DNA from: Rhexocercosporidium sp. MPI-PUGE-AT-0058 | Taxonomy: Eukaryota; Ascomycota; Leotiomycetes; Helotiales | Length of the DNA: 64,000 nucleotides | Assembly: GCA_020746875.1 (NCBI GenBank) | Contig: JAGTJL010000005.1 | Location: 310,001-374,000 of the forward strand | Direction: 5' to 3' | Shown: in pieces, positions 24,608 through 36,732 of the stretch | Layout of the letters: each line of letters opens with the position of its first letter | Numbering within the stretch: the first letter of the stretch is position 1 | Notes under the pieces: generated by a model | What the model was told of the DNA's origin: nothing | Seen by the model: the letters and a program-made list of their open reading frames with translations, nothing else | Databases searched by the model: none | Position numbers and translations under genes: made by a program

Positions 24608-24881
24608 CTTGAGTGTTCTGAAAGTATCTGAGGAAATAGAAAGGCGTTCCTGCGACGGATATGTAAAGTTGAGCTGTTCGTCGCGGTTCAACGCGTTGTT
24701 CGCAAATCCACGAGGCAACTTCTTTTTGGCTGCGCTAGGTCGTAATCGGTTAGCCTCTTTTGAGGCCGATCAATTCGTAACCAGAGCTTCCGCCTTGTCG
24801 CCTTCGCAGGACATCAACAATTGAACGTCTACATCCTCTCTTCCACCACAACACTCTTGAACCTTCCCAGAGATATTCAAG
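24608..24881. promoter_or_regulatory. Shared divergent promoter of CCT4 and RPT1
   Basis: The two start codons are only 274 bp apart and face away from each other, so both genes must be driven from this spacer. It contains an inverted repeat, GCCTC-TTTT-GAGGC at 24753-24766, embedded in TCGG...CCGA (24746-24769), about midway between the starts. I see no textbook PACE element (GGTGGCAAA). Confidence 0.7.
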
Positions 24882-26545
24882 ATGCCTTCGTGAGTTTTCC
24901 CCGTACACTCCAGGATCTGCGACCATTTTCGTTTCTTCGAAACGCGTTTGCGCGAGGTTGGAGCAAGCAATGTCCCAAACCATTCCAGCGACTTCACCAG
25001 TTCCAGATATGACGATATACTGACTATCATGGAATCGCAGAGCGACAGGATCTCAGTGGGAGAAATATACCAAGAAGGTGAGCTCTGCCACAGCTTGGAA
25101 CTCCAGACTCGAAAGCTGATTACAGTAGTTCGCCGATGATGAGATAGAAGAGAAGAAGATCACACCTCTTACCGATGAGTAAGTCGCCTTCTATCTATAC
25201 CGATAACCGTGTTCTGACTTCTTCCAGGGACATTCAAGTTCTGAAGACCTACGGTGCGGCACCATACGGAGCAGCTCTCAAGAAGCTGGAACAACAGATC
25301 AAGGAGCGCCAAACCAGTGTGAATGAGAAGATTGGAGTGAAGGTAAGCTCTGGCAGGATAGCAGGAGGATAATTTCTTATGCGGTGTAGGAGTCTGATAC
25401 CGGATTGGCACCACCTCATCTCTGGGATGTGGCCGCAGACAGACAACGGATGTCTGAGGAGCAGCCTTTACAAGTCGCAAGATGTACAAAGATTATCCAG
25501 GACGACAAGGACGCCGAGAAGAGCAAATATGTCATCAACGTCAAGCAAATAGCCAAGTTCGTTGTCAATCTTGGAGATCGAGTCAGTCCTACGGATATTG
25601 AGGAGGGCATGAGAGTTGGGTAAGCAGTACAGCGCAGGAGAAAGTCTCAAGCTTACGCATCACAGTGTCGACCGAAACAAGTACCAGATTCTATTGCCCC
25701 TCCCGCCTAAGATCGATGCGAGTGTTACCATGATGACAGTCGAGGACAAGCCAGATGTGACATATGGAGATGTTGGAGGTTGTAAGGAGCAAGTTGAGAA
25801 GCTCCGTGAGGTGGTTGAGATGCCATTGCTTTCCCCAGAACGATTTGTCAACCTCGGCATTGACCCACCGAAGGGTGCTCTTCTCTACGGACCCCCAGGA
25901 ACTGGAAAGACCCTCTGCGCCAGAGCTGTTGCCAACAGAACTGATGCCACGTTTATCAGAGTCATTGGAAGTGAGTTGGTACAGAAGTACGTTGGAGAAG
26001 GCGCAAGGATGGTTCGAGAGCTCTTCGAGATGGCCCGGACAAAAAAGGCGTGTATCATTTTCTTCGACGAAATTGATGCTATTGGAGGTGCTCGTGTGGA
26101 TGATGGAGCTGGAGGGGATAATGAGGTCCAGAGAACCATGTTGGAGCTCATTACTCAACTGGATGGTTTCGATGCTCGAGGAAATATCAAGGTCATGTTT
26201 GCCACCAACAGACCTTCCACCCTAGACCCCGCTCTCATGAGACCTGGACGTATCGACAGAAAGATCGAGTTTTCCCTTCCAGATCTCGATGGTCGTGCTA
26301 ATATCCTCCGAATTCACGCCAAGAGCATGTCTGTTGAGCGAGACATCAGATGGGAGTTGATCTCTCGTCTCTGCCCAAACTCAACTGGTGCTGAGCTTAG
26401 GAGTGTGTGCACAGAGGCAGGGATGTTCGCCATTCGTGCCCGACGCAAGGTTGCCACGGAGAAGGATTTCCTGAGTGCAGTTGACAAGGTCATCAAGGGA
26501 AACTTGAAGTTCAACTCTACTGCTACTTACATGCAATACAACTAG
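24882..26545 (+). CDS. RPT1: 26S proteasome regulatory ATPase subunit Rpt1
   Basis: Six exons, 24882-24889, 25041-25077, 25129-25178, 25228-25342, 25390-25619 and 25666-26545, giving 439 residues. The start lies in an 8-nt first exon (ATGCCTTC|GTGAGT) joined over a 151-nt intron to QWEKYTKK and then [10 protein letters not shown]. Family marks are [31 protein letters not shown], Walker A GPPGTGKT, Walker [12 protein letters not shown], the second-region [18 protein letters not shown], the arginine finger region [12 protein letters not shown], and the terminal STATYMQYN typical of Rpt1. It unfolds ubiquitinated substrates as part of the hexameric AAA ring. All catalytic motifs are intact. Confidence 0.97.
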
Positions 26546-27499
26546 ACGTCTGGGGTAGATGGGTAGGATGTATACTAGCTGGCGTAGGTGTTATTGGTAG
26601 CATGCGGATCAGGCAAATGATATCGCCTGGACCTCGATTTGGTTCATTCACACACAAATCATTACTCGGTTATGCTTTGTGGACAGTTCTGCGTATGACA
26701 GGAATGTATAAAGACCACCTTTTCAAATTCGTTTATCAGCGGGACAGAACTCGATTGCCATTGATTGTCCTCGGTAGCTCATGTGGATTGGCGTACAATT
26801 GTGGCAGTTAAAACAACCGGAGAAGTGTACGTACGGAATGGAAATGCAATAATTACGCCCAATTGTCTTGATTTGGATGATACCTTTCACTTCCGATCAA
26901 TAGTCTCATTTCTTCCTTTCTCCGCCCACATGGTCTATCAATCCTACCTTTATCTAACCGTCCGATGCCAAACTTCATCATCCCCGCTACCAAATCACTT
27001 TAAGCGTAATGAACACCCCCTACATGGCCGCCAGTTGCCCCAGACTCTTCCACTTATGGCTATATTTCCCGGGCATCTTTACTTGCTCCGGCCATGTGGA
27101 TAAAAAGCGATGCAATATGTTTTCCACTCGATCATTTCTCTAGCGTGCTGCTACAGCTTGTTGTCTCTGTGCAATTTGGATCAATTGAACTTTCTCCCCC
27201 TGGGCTATTAGGCTGTATCTTTTCCATCATGATATTCCTTAGTAGATTTCTTCATCGGCAGCAACACGACTCTAGGTACCGAAATAGAAGTCAAAATTGG
27301 CTCGTCGCAGCGGTGACCTAAAAGTGCCTGCTCGGATGCACTTGATTCTCCCATAGTGCTGGTAGTCACCTGTGGGATATGTATATGAGAGATCCTCAGG
27401 GTCTCCATTTTCCATTGCTTGACCCTCGTTCTGCGTTTCAGACTGTTTGCGTTAATTTTACTTGAAGCTTGAGCTGTATTGCTATTAATATCATCGGTC
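26546..27499. other. Intergenic region, nothing recognised
   Basis: This lies between the RPT1 stop and the next gene on the same strand. It should hold the RPT1 3' UTR and the promoter of the secreted protein. Overlapping short frames show no domain. Confidence 0.5.
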
Positions 27500-28919
27500 A
27501 TGATGAGGTCCAATATCCTAGTTGCTTGTGTTTTGCTCCAAGCGAGGCTCTCACTAGCCAAACCGTACCTTTACGCAAAGAATGGCATGGTTTACAATGT
27601 CCTCCCTAGAGAAGGCCCATTGGGAGAGAATGAAGCAGCTATCGAAGCCAGAGGCATGAATCTCCAGCAGGAAAATGTAGCTGATAGTATGTAAACCTCT
27701 ACTCGGTTCTTGTGCAACGCTAATCAAGAACCTCCAGCCTGCTTGGGATCATACGACCTGATCGCAACTGGAACAGGTCCATCTCCGACGGGCAGGCCGT
27801 AAGAAATGATCATACTGGCTTCAAGCACATGGACTGATTGTTAACCAGGCGACACAGAGATCCCAATTTCGACTTTTTCGAGTTCTGTTCTTCATTCATT
27901 CGACCAACGAAGACTTACACGGTAACTGTGAGAACCAGTACTACACCTCCACCTCCACCACCAGTTGTTACTATCACAGTGACTAGTACAAGAACCTCGA
28001 CCAAACCGCCTGTGGTGACAGTTACCGTGACGGAAATCAGAACTAGCACGAGTACGACCAAACCAAGTACAGCTCCACCACCTCCACCTCCAACGACGAA
28101 GAGCGACCCTCCTGAGCCACCTGTTGTGACTATCACGGTAACGGCAAGTAAGACGACCACGACAAAGTCAACGAGCAAGCCAGCAACTCCAACCACGTCC
28201 ATCTCCAGCTCCTCATCAGCTTCCCAACTTCCGTCACCACCCTCCACTACAACACTCCCACAGTGAGACATCCCCTTCCCCCATCTCATAACCGTCCTAA
28301 TAATCCGCAGGCCACCAGTGGCAACCGGCTCTCTCTGCCCAACAGCAGTATCCGGCCAATCATGCGGCGTCGCAGGCTGGGGCTACGCGGAAAACAACCT
28401 CTACTCTGGATCTCCCATTGACGCAGCATCTTGCCACCAACTCTGTCTCGCCAATCCAAACTGCAAGAGTTTCCAGACGCAGGATAGCAGCTACGAATCG
28501 CCGCAGTGCAATCTGTACAAGGTGGATTCCTCTGGGAATAATACTATTCCGGGGGCGGCGCCATATCTGTTTTATGACAGGGGATGTCCGGATTATGCAC
28601 CTGTATGTTTTATACTTCTATTCTTTCGCTACTGCCCGTTCCTATTCAAATGAAGCATCCTCAGTCCATATGAGGCTTTAGGCTAATAACACCGTCATCA
28701 CAGGCTACTTGCACCAAAGTCGCGCCTCCAGCCACAACAGCGAAGCCTACTCTGTCTGTCGGATTTGGCCATGTCGAACGGCAATGGGGGAGACCTCAGA
28801 GCCAGACTCTTCCCTGGTTCTTGGAACCTTTTGGACCGGTGATTATTAGTGAGGTGTGTAGCTGTATTATTACATTGGCGCCGCCTGCTATTGGTTATAC
28901 GACTACAGTTGGGGGTTAG
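27500..28919 (+). CDS. Secreted Thr/Pro-rich protein with PAN/Apple-like cysteine domain
   Basis: Five exons, 27500-27686, 27738-27798, 27849-28262, 28311-28602 and 28704-28919, giving about 389 residues. The first acceptor could alternatively lie 9 nt upstream (same frame). The start MMRSNILVACVLLQARLSLA is a signal peptide. A long linker follows, made of PPPPPP, repeated (V)VTITVT and Thr/Ser runs, likely heavily O-glycosylated. Then comes a cysteine-rich module (SLCPTAVSGQSCGVAGWGY, SCHQLCLANPNCKSFQ, PQCNLYKVD), whose C..C.aNp.CksF pattern matches PAN/Apple adhesion domains of fungal secreted proteins. Exon 5 is a short C-terminal region with little similarity I recognise. A wall-associated or extracellular binding role is inferred. 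Confidence 0.65.
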
Positions 28920-30634
28920 GAGAAATCGGTTTCACTATTCTGAAATATGATTTGTTATGCTGGTATCTGCTTTGGTTGCATTTGTGTTCTTGGGCGGGCA
29001 TTCTTGAAGTTCTGATGACTTTGTTGTCAGGGTTGATACTTGATAGCCCAAAAGCTGGTGGTAGAAGCCAATAACACATCGAGAAAGCCAGCAAAGCTGG
29101 TGAAAATTTCAACCTTGTGAATTCAAGCACTTCCGGCCAGCTCGCACTCTCTATGCCCCGTAATGAGTCTAGTGTCTCCAGGGCGCTTGCTTGTCGCTTG
29201 TACATTCTGGCCCTGTTTCGGCTGCGGGGTAAGAAGATAGTTTGATGATCGGGATCACTGATAGATTCCATACTAGATTCAATCAGCATATCGATTCACC
29301 GTACTTTCTATCCTCTTTCCTTCGACGGTATAGACTCCACTGCATGGACGTGTTTCGTGAAGATTCGCTAAGCAGGCACGCCCCTTTACATTGCCCATGG
29401 TCCTGAAAGCCAAAGATCATCGAGTATACCATTCGCAGAACTTGACAATCACTGTTGGATGGAGAGGATATTGAATAAATTAGGTAAAACTTGACTGTCA
29501 AAGAATTCTCATTGACCTTTGAAGCAGGACCCAAGTACAGTGTACGAGCATATTCGGTAACCACAGCGAGCTTCAATCCGATAGGTATCGCAGGCCGTGT
29601 CAGACATGGCTCAGAAAAGCGCATAAATAGCTACCAAGACCATTTTGACTGCTCCAGGCCGAATCACTTGATGAAGATGCTACTCCGATGATGGAGACCT
29701 TAGAAAAATTCAAATCAATAAGGTAGAGGGCAAGAATGCATCTTCAGGAGCATATGAGAAGCATGAAAGGGTTCAAGAATGTACGGAGATATCGGATGGA
29801 TCTTTGGGCAGCAGACTGAATCCTCGAACATCAAAACAGAATCCAAGTTCCCTCAGGAATGTCTACTGTTACGAAAACTATTCTAAGGGTTCAGGAGATG
29901 AAAGAATCTTTGGCTTCATTAATGGGACGGTGCGATTCACCTCTCACAAATGCATTGCGGGTCGCAAGTAACGAATTATGATCGTGCTTCATGACCATAC
30001 TCCCGAAGAGATTGGACTTAAATACCTTCAAAAGAGTTTTAGCGAGGCCCTTTCTATGACCTTAGGATAGACTTACTATACTGTCTGTCAATAAGCGGTC
30101 AAGTTCAGGAGGAAACTAGTACCATAGTATCCCCATCAGCAGTTGCAGTTTAGGCATTTCTTACAAACAGAGACTTACCAGTTTTCCTTCAGAACGACTA
30201 GAATATTGAATGTCAAAAGAAAAAAATGAATCTTACTGATGATGTCGCAAAACTTAGAACCGAAGAGAAGGTGGAAAGAGTTGTGAATCTGAAAGTAATA
30301 TTGGAAGCTGGGATAGGAAATTTCTGCAGTGGGTTATCGACGCCACGATTATAGATCAGACTGCTGGAAGCCTTGGTCAACATCACATTGCAAGATGCAA
30401 TGATGTAAAGCGAGGTATTTTATGACCCTACAGCACGGGTACGAATTCATGCCACAGAAGGATATTTCAAGAGCAAGTGAATATCTTTCAATCGAGATAG
30501 AAATGTCATTTTATGTCTTCCCAAACCCAAACGCCATATAAATGTCGAGGCCATGTCATCAAACTCCTTCCCATGCAAATTTGGTATCTCAATCACCCCA
30601 ACTCCCCGCTTGCCTCTCGAAAGACACACACTAA
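28920..30634. other. Intergenic region with an unassigned open frame
   Basis: A 1.7-kb stretch between two 3' ends. A plus-strand frame from about 29660 to 29969 is open for roughly 100 codons without an ATG, and a minus frame at 29624-29283 is open for 113 codons. Neither resembles a family I know. They may be remnants. Confidence 0.4.
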
Positions 30635-33600
30635 CTAACCTTGCCACTTGAAGCGACTTTCACGGAACATGGTTACCATACCCGTTGGAAGTAAGCTTTT
30701 CTCGACGACGTTCAGTCCTCCGAATCTTGCAATCATATTCGCCGAATACAATTGCATGACCCACTGCTGGTACGGGCTCAACGTATGCCACTCCGGACCA
30801 AGAGCATCCACAACCTCCAAGGTGGTCTTGACACCCTGAACCTCAGGCTCCTTTTTCAATAGCTCATAAGCTCTCAACAATGATGAGGAAGTCTGCTCTC
30901 GGTAGCGAGTGAACTCCTCCATGGTGAAGAAGTCCTGGTCGCCATACTTCTGTTTGAGAGAGTAGTCAACTGGCGTACCGCGACGATACGTACCGTTCTC
31001 GAACTCCTTCTTCGCAACCATATACTCAGTCTCTTCGCTGCTGAAGAAATTATCCATGTAGATGTCAGGTCTGGAACAAATACTGCCGCGGATGAGGTAC
31101 AGATCGATGAACGGGGACTTGAGATCAAGGCCACCCATCGACATGGGGAAGTAGAGGTAGCCTTCGGGGATATCGGTCACGCCGAATCGATCCGACAGCA
31201 TCTGCTTCAGGGTAGATGTGACGCTACCACCGGTGGCAGCGAAGAGCTTGACCTGGATGCGGGCGAATGTTTCAAGGAGCATGTCAACATGAGCGAGGCC
31301 GAACGAATTGGCGGGCTTGCCGAAGTTGCTACTGAAGAAGCGGGCGCCGTATATATTCCAAGCATGGATCCAGTCGAATGTTGACTTGCAGGCGTCGAGC
31401 TGGAGGCGTAGCTCTTCGACATGGCGATCCACGGACTCTTGGTCGATGAGGAAACGGCCGGATTGCGAGTCGAGCTTTAGAAACCCCCAACGGACATCGC
31501 CCTTGGGAAGGGAGGGGTGGACTTCGGCTGGAGTATTGGAGGTGTTCCGAGGGCGTACGATACATACACTTCCGGTCTTCTCCTCGTTGAAATCGAGGCC
31601 GGCTAGGCTAGCAAACTGTGACGATTGGAGTTAAAGATGTTCTTGTAAGGAAGGGTCTCTACGAGGCAGCCTGAAAGAGGATGTATAGAGGCGAGGCAGC
31701 TTACCTTGACCATGATCGCCCAACCCTTGACGCATTGCTCATCGGATCCCCAGAACCAGATGTCGTCGTGGAGTCGGAATAAACGAGTTCCATTACTCTC
31801 CTGATTGAAACCAAAGTCAAGACAGAATAAGACGGTTTCGGCCAAGAAGTCGCTTAGAGGGCCGCTAATTGGGGTGCCACGCCTCCGGATCTGAACAGGA
31901 GCATCAGGACCGTCCTGCACATAGCCAGTAAGTTTTCTATTTCAAATGATGAAAATCCGTCATGATAATGAGGATAGTTGCCCCAATTGACAAAGAAGTG
32001 CTTAGGGAGAAGACTATAAGCTTACCTGAATGAACTTCATGGGAGCTTCAAGACATCGGCGGAAGAAATCGACCCAGCGATCAGAAACCTTGAAGAATTT
32101 GAGGACAGCGAACATGGTCGAGTGAGGCAACGAAGGTCCTGTGATCGTTGGGAATCAGCAATCACTCATTTACACTTGCCTCGGGAGTCGTTCCAGTATT
32201 AAATCACTCCCGAGACACTCAAAAGGAAGGAAATGGCAATTGCCAGAACAACTTACCGAACCACGCGAAATCCGTACGGATCACGGTCATGTCCTCACGT
32301 AGACGAGTCTTTACGATAACCTCGGCGGCAAGAGTATGCAGCAGGGTCTGGGTAGTCTGCTGTCCACTCTTTCGAGTATCCTGCTCATGTTCGCTGTCAT
32401 CGTCGTAACCACCACGTTGCTCAAAGATGGTCCCTTGGAGCTGCTCCATGAAGATCTCCTCCAGGAAGTGGACTGAGCGGTGACTCTCAACACCGTTAAC
32501 GCAACGATCGGGGCTAAGAAAGTACTCTCGACGCTCGCGGTCACTTGGAGTCATCTGAGCAACTGATGACTTCCAGACTGAGTCGGTACGCTGGAAATTT
32601 TGGAAAGCAGTCTTGAAGAAGACAGACCATTTAACGCCAATGTAACGGATGAGGATAGTTTGAAGAAGATCCTCGTCGTTGTAGAAGCGATACCGACCGT
32701 TCAGTTGACGTCTCTGCTCAACAGCGGTTCCAGCGGGATCCCATTGCCACTTATCCAAAGCCGACATACGCATATTGAGGACGTCTGCAATCTCACCGAG
32801 AACTACCCTGTTGCTGAGGAAATCCTTGAGAACTTTGCGCTTCTCGTCACTGACGAGGTCACTACGAAGAAGTCCCTTTATGACCCAGGTCAAGGTACTG
32901 TTATTGAAGTGCTCCTCTGTAGCCAGCCTCTTTTCGAAAGCTTCAGTTTCTCGACGAAGGGTGTGGTAGGCGGACTTTATTTCATTGGTGGAGTTGAAAA
33001 GCTTCGTAAGATATTGCTCAATAGCGTCCGTATCGGTATCTCGAGCATTAAATACCATGTCCTCCCACTTTTGACGTTGATCATGCATCTCCTTGCGTCC
33101 GACGCTCTCAAAGCTACCCCCCATGCCATCAACGTCGGCCTTGTCGACATTTGCAGAAAGCCATTCATTCACCAGCTGACTATAGAGAGTAGCATACTCG
33201 TACTTTAAGGAGTGAATATCGAGTTGCTTCTCTAGCCTTGATTGCCATTCCTGTTGAATGGCAGTGGAGACGGAGGGATCGAATTTGGCTTGCTCCAAGA
33301 ATCTGGCGATATTATTGAATTCGGTAATTGTGTTGCCATTAATAGGTCCAAGGCCTAGAGAAATACGGAGTCAGCACACTAATATCTCAGAGACCAAGAG
33401 GAGATCCTGAATATCTCGGGACATTCAGGATGGGTATGTAGTGAGGTTCAAAATAGGGCAAAACTAGGAATCAGGTCGAGGAGCTAAACGTACCTGGTAA
33501 GGTGCCATCCTTGAGCTCAAGAAGAGCTTTGACCTTGAGGACTTGGTCTGTAGTGCTCTTAACAGTCTCTAGAAGCTCCGTTTTCGCCTTCTGGAAGCTG

Positions 33601-33680
33601 CTGCGTTGGTAGGAGATTTCATCAAGCTTGATAGAAGTGATCGAGCCGAGAGTCTGGGACAGGACGTCGGAGGAAGCCAT
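30635..33680 (-). CDS. rvt: Cellular reverse-transcriptase-related protein (rvt family)
   Basis: Five exons, 33680-33494, 33354-32257, 32138-32026, 31914-31705 and 31615-30635, giving 862 residues. The N-terminal ~400 residues are helical and coiled-coil-like with no gag, protease or nuclease signature. The polymerase core is recognisable: motif A in TVIRTDFAWFG (split by intron 2), motif B in RRRGTPISGPLSDFLAE, motif C in LFRLHDDIWFWG with HDD in place of the usual YxDD (about residue 515), and a motif D-like LDFNEEKTGSV. The gene is single, intron-rich, and lacks LTRs, an integrase or an endonuclease. These features match rvt genes, the domesticated RT-like genes described in fungi and other eukaryotes. 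The catalytic aspartates are all present, so activity is plausible. An in-frame extension to 33770 is possible but less likely. Confidence 0.85.
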
Positions 33681-35607
33681 GATCGTGAAAATGGAATTAA
33701 TCTCAATGGGTGGAGGAGAATTGCTGTGTGAGAAGCAATCGTACGTGAAGAAATGAGCGTTTTGCTGCACTGGCTGTTGTTATTTTGGATTGGAAAGCTT
33801 TGTTGTGGTTGATGAAGTGATGACTCTGATGAGCTGCTGCAATCAACTCTAGGTGGGAGGAGCGTGATCTTATAGAGAAATTGACCTTTCTCTATTGAAA
33901 AGCTGCATTTGACCTCTTTCAGGCAGGAAGAGATTGATAGCAAGTTCATTGTGAGCTTCTTTCAGATATGACATAATAAGTCAGGTGTGACTCATCGGCG
34001 AGGCCCCTTTGATGCAGCTGATGCGGCTCGCCGAGAGGACCCTCGATGAGTAGAGCCACTTGGCGGCAACGGCTCCAAAATTCTGCACTTAACTTGTGCA
34101 ATACAATGAATATTGAAGGAGACGTACCTTGTTCTTTGACATCTAGTGCTGGACGACGCCAATCTACAGGAAGAAGCAATGGCATATGCTAAGTGGATGT
34201 CAGCATACTTCATACGAGAACTGACAAAAGTCAATTGGTAGCAATAGTAGAATGGTCTACTTGTTACATGCCCGACTCTTGAAGTATTAGGTAATTCGCA
34301 AAGAAACTTTGACTAAACGCTGCATTCTTGCCGCAGAAGGCAGATGAACAAAAGACAACTTGCAGGGTATGGTATGTACGCTCATCCAAAGAAATATCTA
34401 AAAAACGCAAGGAACTAAAGAAACTTCTACTCATAATAATCCAGCATTGTAAAAAGTAACAATGGGGCTTGGATACCGACGGCCTGCTGGCCTATGCAAA
34501 AAAAAAAATTATGAATTCGCAAAGGCACAAGGAATTCTCTGCCATTCTATTCTTCAAGATCCAATAGATTCCTGTCAACCGTTTTGCTCTGACATGCTTC
34601 TGTATCATGGTCAATAAGCCGTGGGAGAAGCGGCCTGAGACGTAACAAACAAACCCACGAAGCAAAAGGTTTATGGCAGGATACAATCTAAGAACAACAC
34701 AGAAGAAACAAGCTGCGCTTCTTGTCGATATATATCCAGCACCGACAACATACACATGACAGTTTCTTGGTTCTGGGGTCGCGTGGCGTCTCAATTTTCG
34801 GCTGGGTCCTGCTTCTGGTCCACAGAATCCAATGGGGGGTTGAGCAAGAACGGTGCTCAGTGTGTGCATCGCTTCGGGGAAGAGCTGACTGGGGATGGAT
34901 GGTGAGGCGCATGTTATGGAAGCCGAAGTTCATTGTGGTTGACACGAGGGTCTGCGGATGATGTGTTTATTTGGGCACTTTTCGGAGAGGTATTGTGTAT
35001 ACCCGCATTGCTGGTGAGGTGACTGATGTCTTATCATGGAATCTTGGGATATAGATGTAATAAACAATTCTGGATATCTCATTCTAGCCATTTCCTTAAT
35101 GGGTTGCGAGGTTCGGGCCTGGCCTAGTGATGCACGCGCTTAGTTTCAAGATATCAACATAACCACTTCGCTTAAACCCGTCGTCAACAACAACAGAAAC
35201 CAAAAAATCTGGGACCCAAAAGAAGGCCAACAAACATCTCAACTACTAAAACAACAAAAACTGATGCGCCAATCCCACTGTATTCCCACAGAATTATTGG
35301 ATAGGGCGCAGTCAGCCTAAGGGATAATTTTTTTCAATCGTGAATGTAGGGAAGGGGAATGATACTACTACAGTATTTCTCACCTCCTTCTTAATAACAT
35401 AAATTATATAATATGAGAGGTCGAGATGCATGCTAGTTAATCGCGGTTACAGTACTATAATTCTATGAAATAGAAAGGCTTTGCTTATTTGGATATATAT
35501 AAGGGTTAGGGGTTTATTTGGCAGTAGAGATGACACATTTCTGCCTGCCTCCTTTTGTCAGATAAGCAGATGACCATTCATTACTTTACCGACTATCAAT
35601 AATACGC
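33681..35607. other. Intergenic region upstream of rvt
   Basis: This holds the rvt promoter and the 3' flank of the PhnY-like pseudogene. Parts are AT-rich (35320-35480). Short frames on both strands (33946-34234, 34492-34961) have no recognisable domain. Confidence 0.5.
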
Positions 35608-36620
35608 TTAAACAGAAGTATCCGGTCTCGATCCAGCAAAAAGAGCAGCAAATCCATATCTCTCCCAATCCATAATCATCCCCGGTTCTCTTTCTACTCC
35701 CGATAGCATGTTACTTTACTACTAAAATCGGCATTCACGTACCATGGTCAGGCAGGAACGTTGCTCATCTATGCTCATTGTACTTGTCTCTTAAATTCCC
35801 CTCCTCGGCAGCTGCATATGTCGCATAGACTACTGCACGGGGTTTCGGTGTTCGATTCGGACCGGAGCGATGAGCGAGGTGAGATCCGAAAAGAGAATGT
35901 CCGCTTCAAGGCATTAGTATCAGCCGTTCACAGGTTCAAAAGTTGTGGAATCATCACCTGGCTCTAACGGAAACGAGACCCATTCATGAGCAGCTTCCCA
36001 GTCTGGGTAGATTAGGCCACCGTTCAGGAAATTTACGACTATTTTGCGTTAGCCGGGGACGACTTCCAGACATCCGTTTTTGGCTGTTGCGGAGTCTACT
36101 ACGAGGTTTGCTGTGAAATGCTCGATTACACCGATGTGGTCGTAGGCTGGTGCGTCTAGATGGGCGGCAAGTCCGCTACCCCTATTTGGAGGTAAAAGTA
36201 AACAAACGAATATCACACAAGGGAAAAAGAGCATGATTGTTTACCACTCAGATTTTTATAGTTGATCTTGACTTTTGAATTCCGAGTGTTGGTAAATCAT
36301 GAACCATATGTTTGGATTTCGCTTGCAGCTGCGGAAAGACGCTCCAACACTCCGGTAAGGCCATCGCCTCGAAGGTACCCATCGAAAGCAGAATGGTAAT
36401 CGACGAACTTCTCTGGCCTCATGAGCAGTCTTTCATAATTGACGTTAATCTTATCATATTTCATCCACTTACCTTTGTCTTTTGGCCAGTCGCGAACTTG
36501 ACTCGCCCATAATTGTAGATCTTTTCCGCTGGCGAAGCCGTGCTCTGCTGCTCGAACCAGGAGAAATCCTTTGTTCGTTGTAGAGGACTACTTGCTGTCG
36601 AGTCAGGGGAAAACCATGAT
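35608..36620 (-). pseudogene. PhnY-like phytanoyl-CoA dioxygenase family pseudogene
   Basis: Several minus-strand segments in different frames together read as a phytanoyl-CoA dioxygenase (Fe(II)/2OG) of the type that hydroxylates 2-aminoethylphosphonate. They are KGFLLVRAAEHGFASG, NYERLLMRPEKFVDYH, RGDGLTGVLERLS, then HLDAPAYDHIGVIEHFTA (the iron-binding HxD) with NGCLEVVPG, then GSHLAHRSGPNR (distal His and 2OG-binding Arg) and a C-terminal MDWERYGFAALFAG. Frameshifts separate the N-terminal part, the segment after EIQTYGS ends in TGA, VVPG is followed by TAA, and other stops occur. The gene is clearly dead. PhnY works with PhnZ, whose remnant starts about 110 bp away on the other strand. 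Confidence 0.78.
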
Positions 36621-36732
36621 GAGATGAGAATTGTTTGTTTGGTCAGAACTTACAAAGACGTGTGCTATTTCGTAAGTAGTAGTAAACTGGCCTGCCTCTC
36701 CAAATCGTGTCGGCTTTTACCTCTCTCCAAAA

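Noticed and set aside
27687..27728. 42-nt version of the first intron in the PAN-like gene
   Set aside because: Possible but unusually short. The acceptor 9 nt downstream gives a 51-nt intron in the same frame, so I used that.
27915..28289. 124-codon antisense ORF rich in Val and Gly
   Set aside because: It is the mirror of the Thr/Pro-rich linker of the secreted protein, whose exons are well supported on the other strand.
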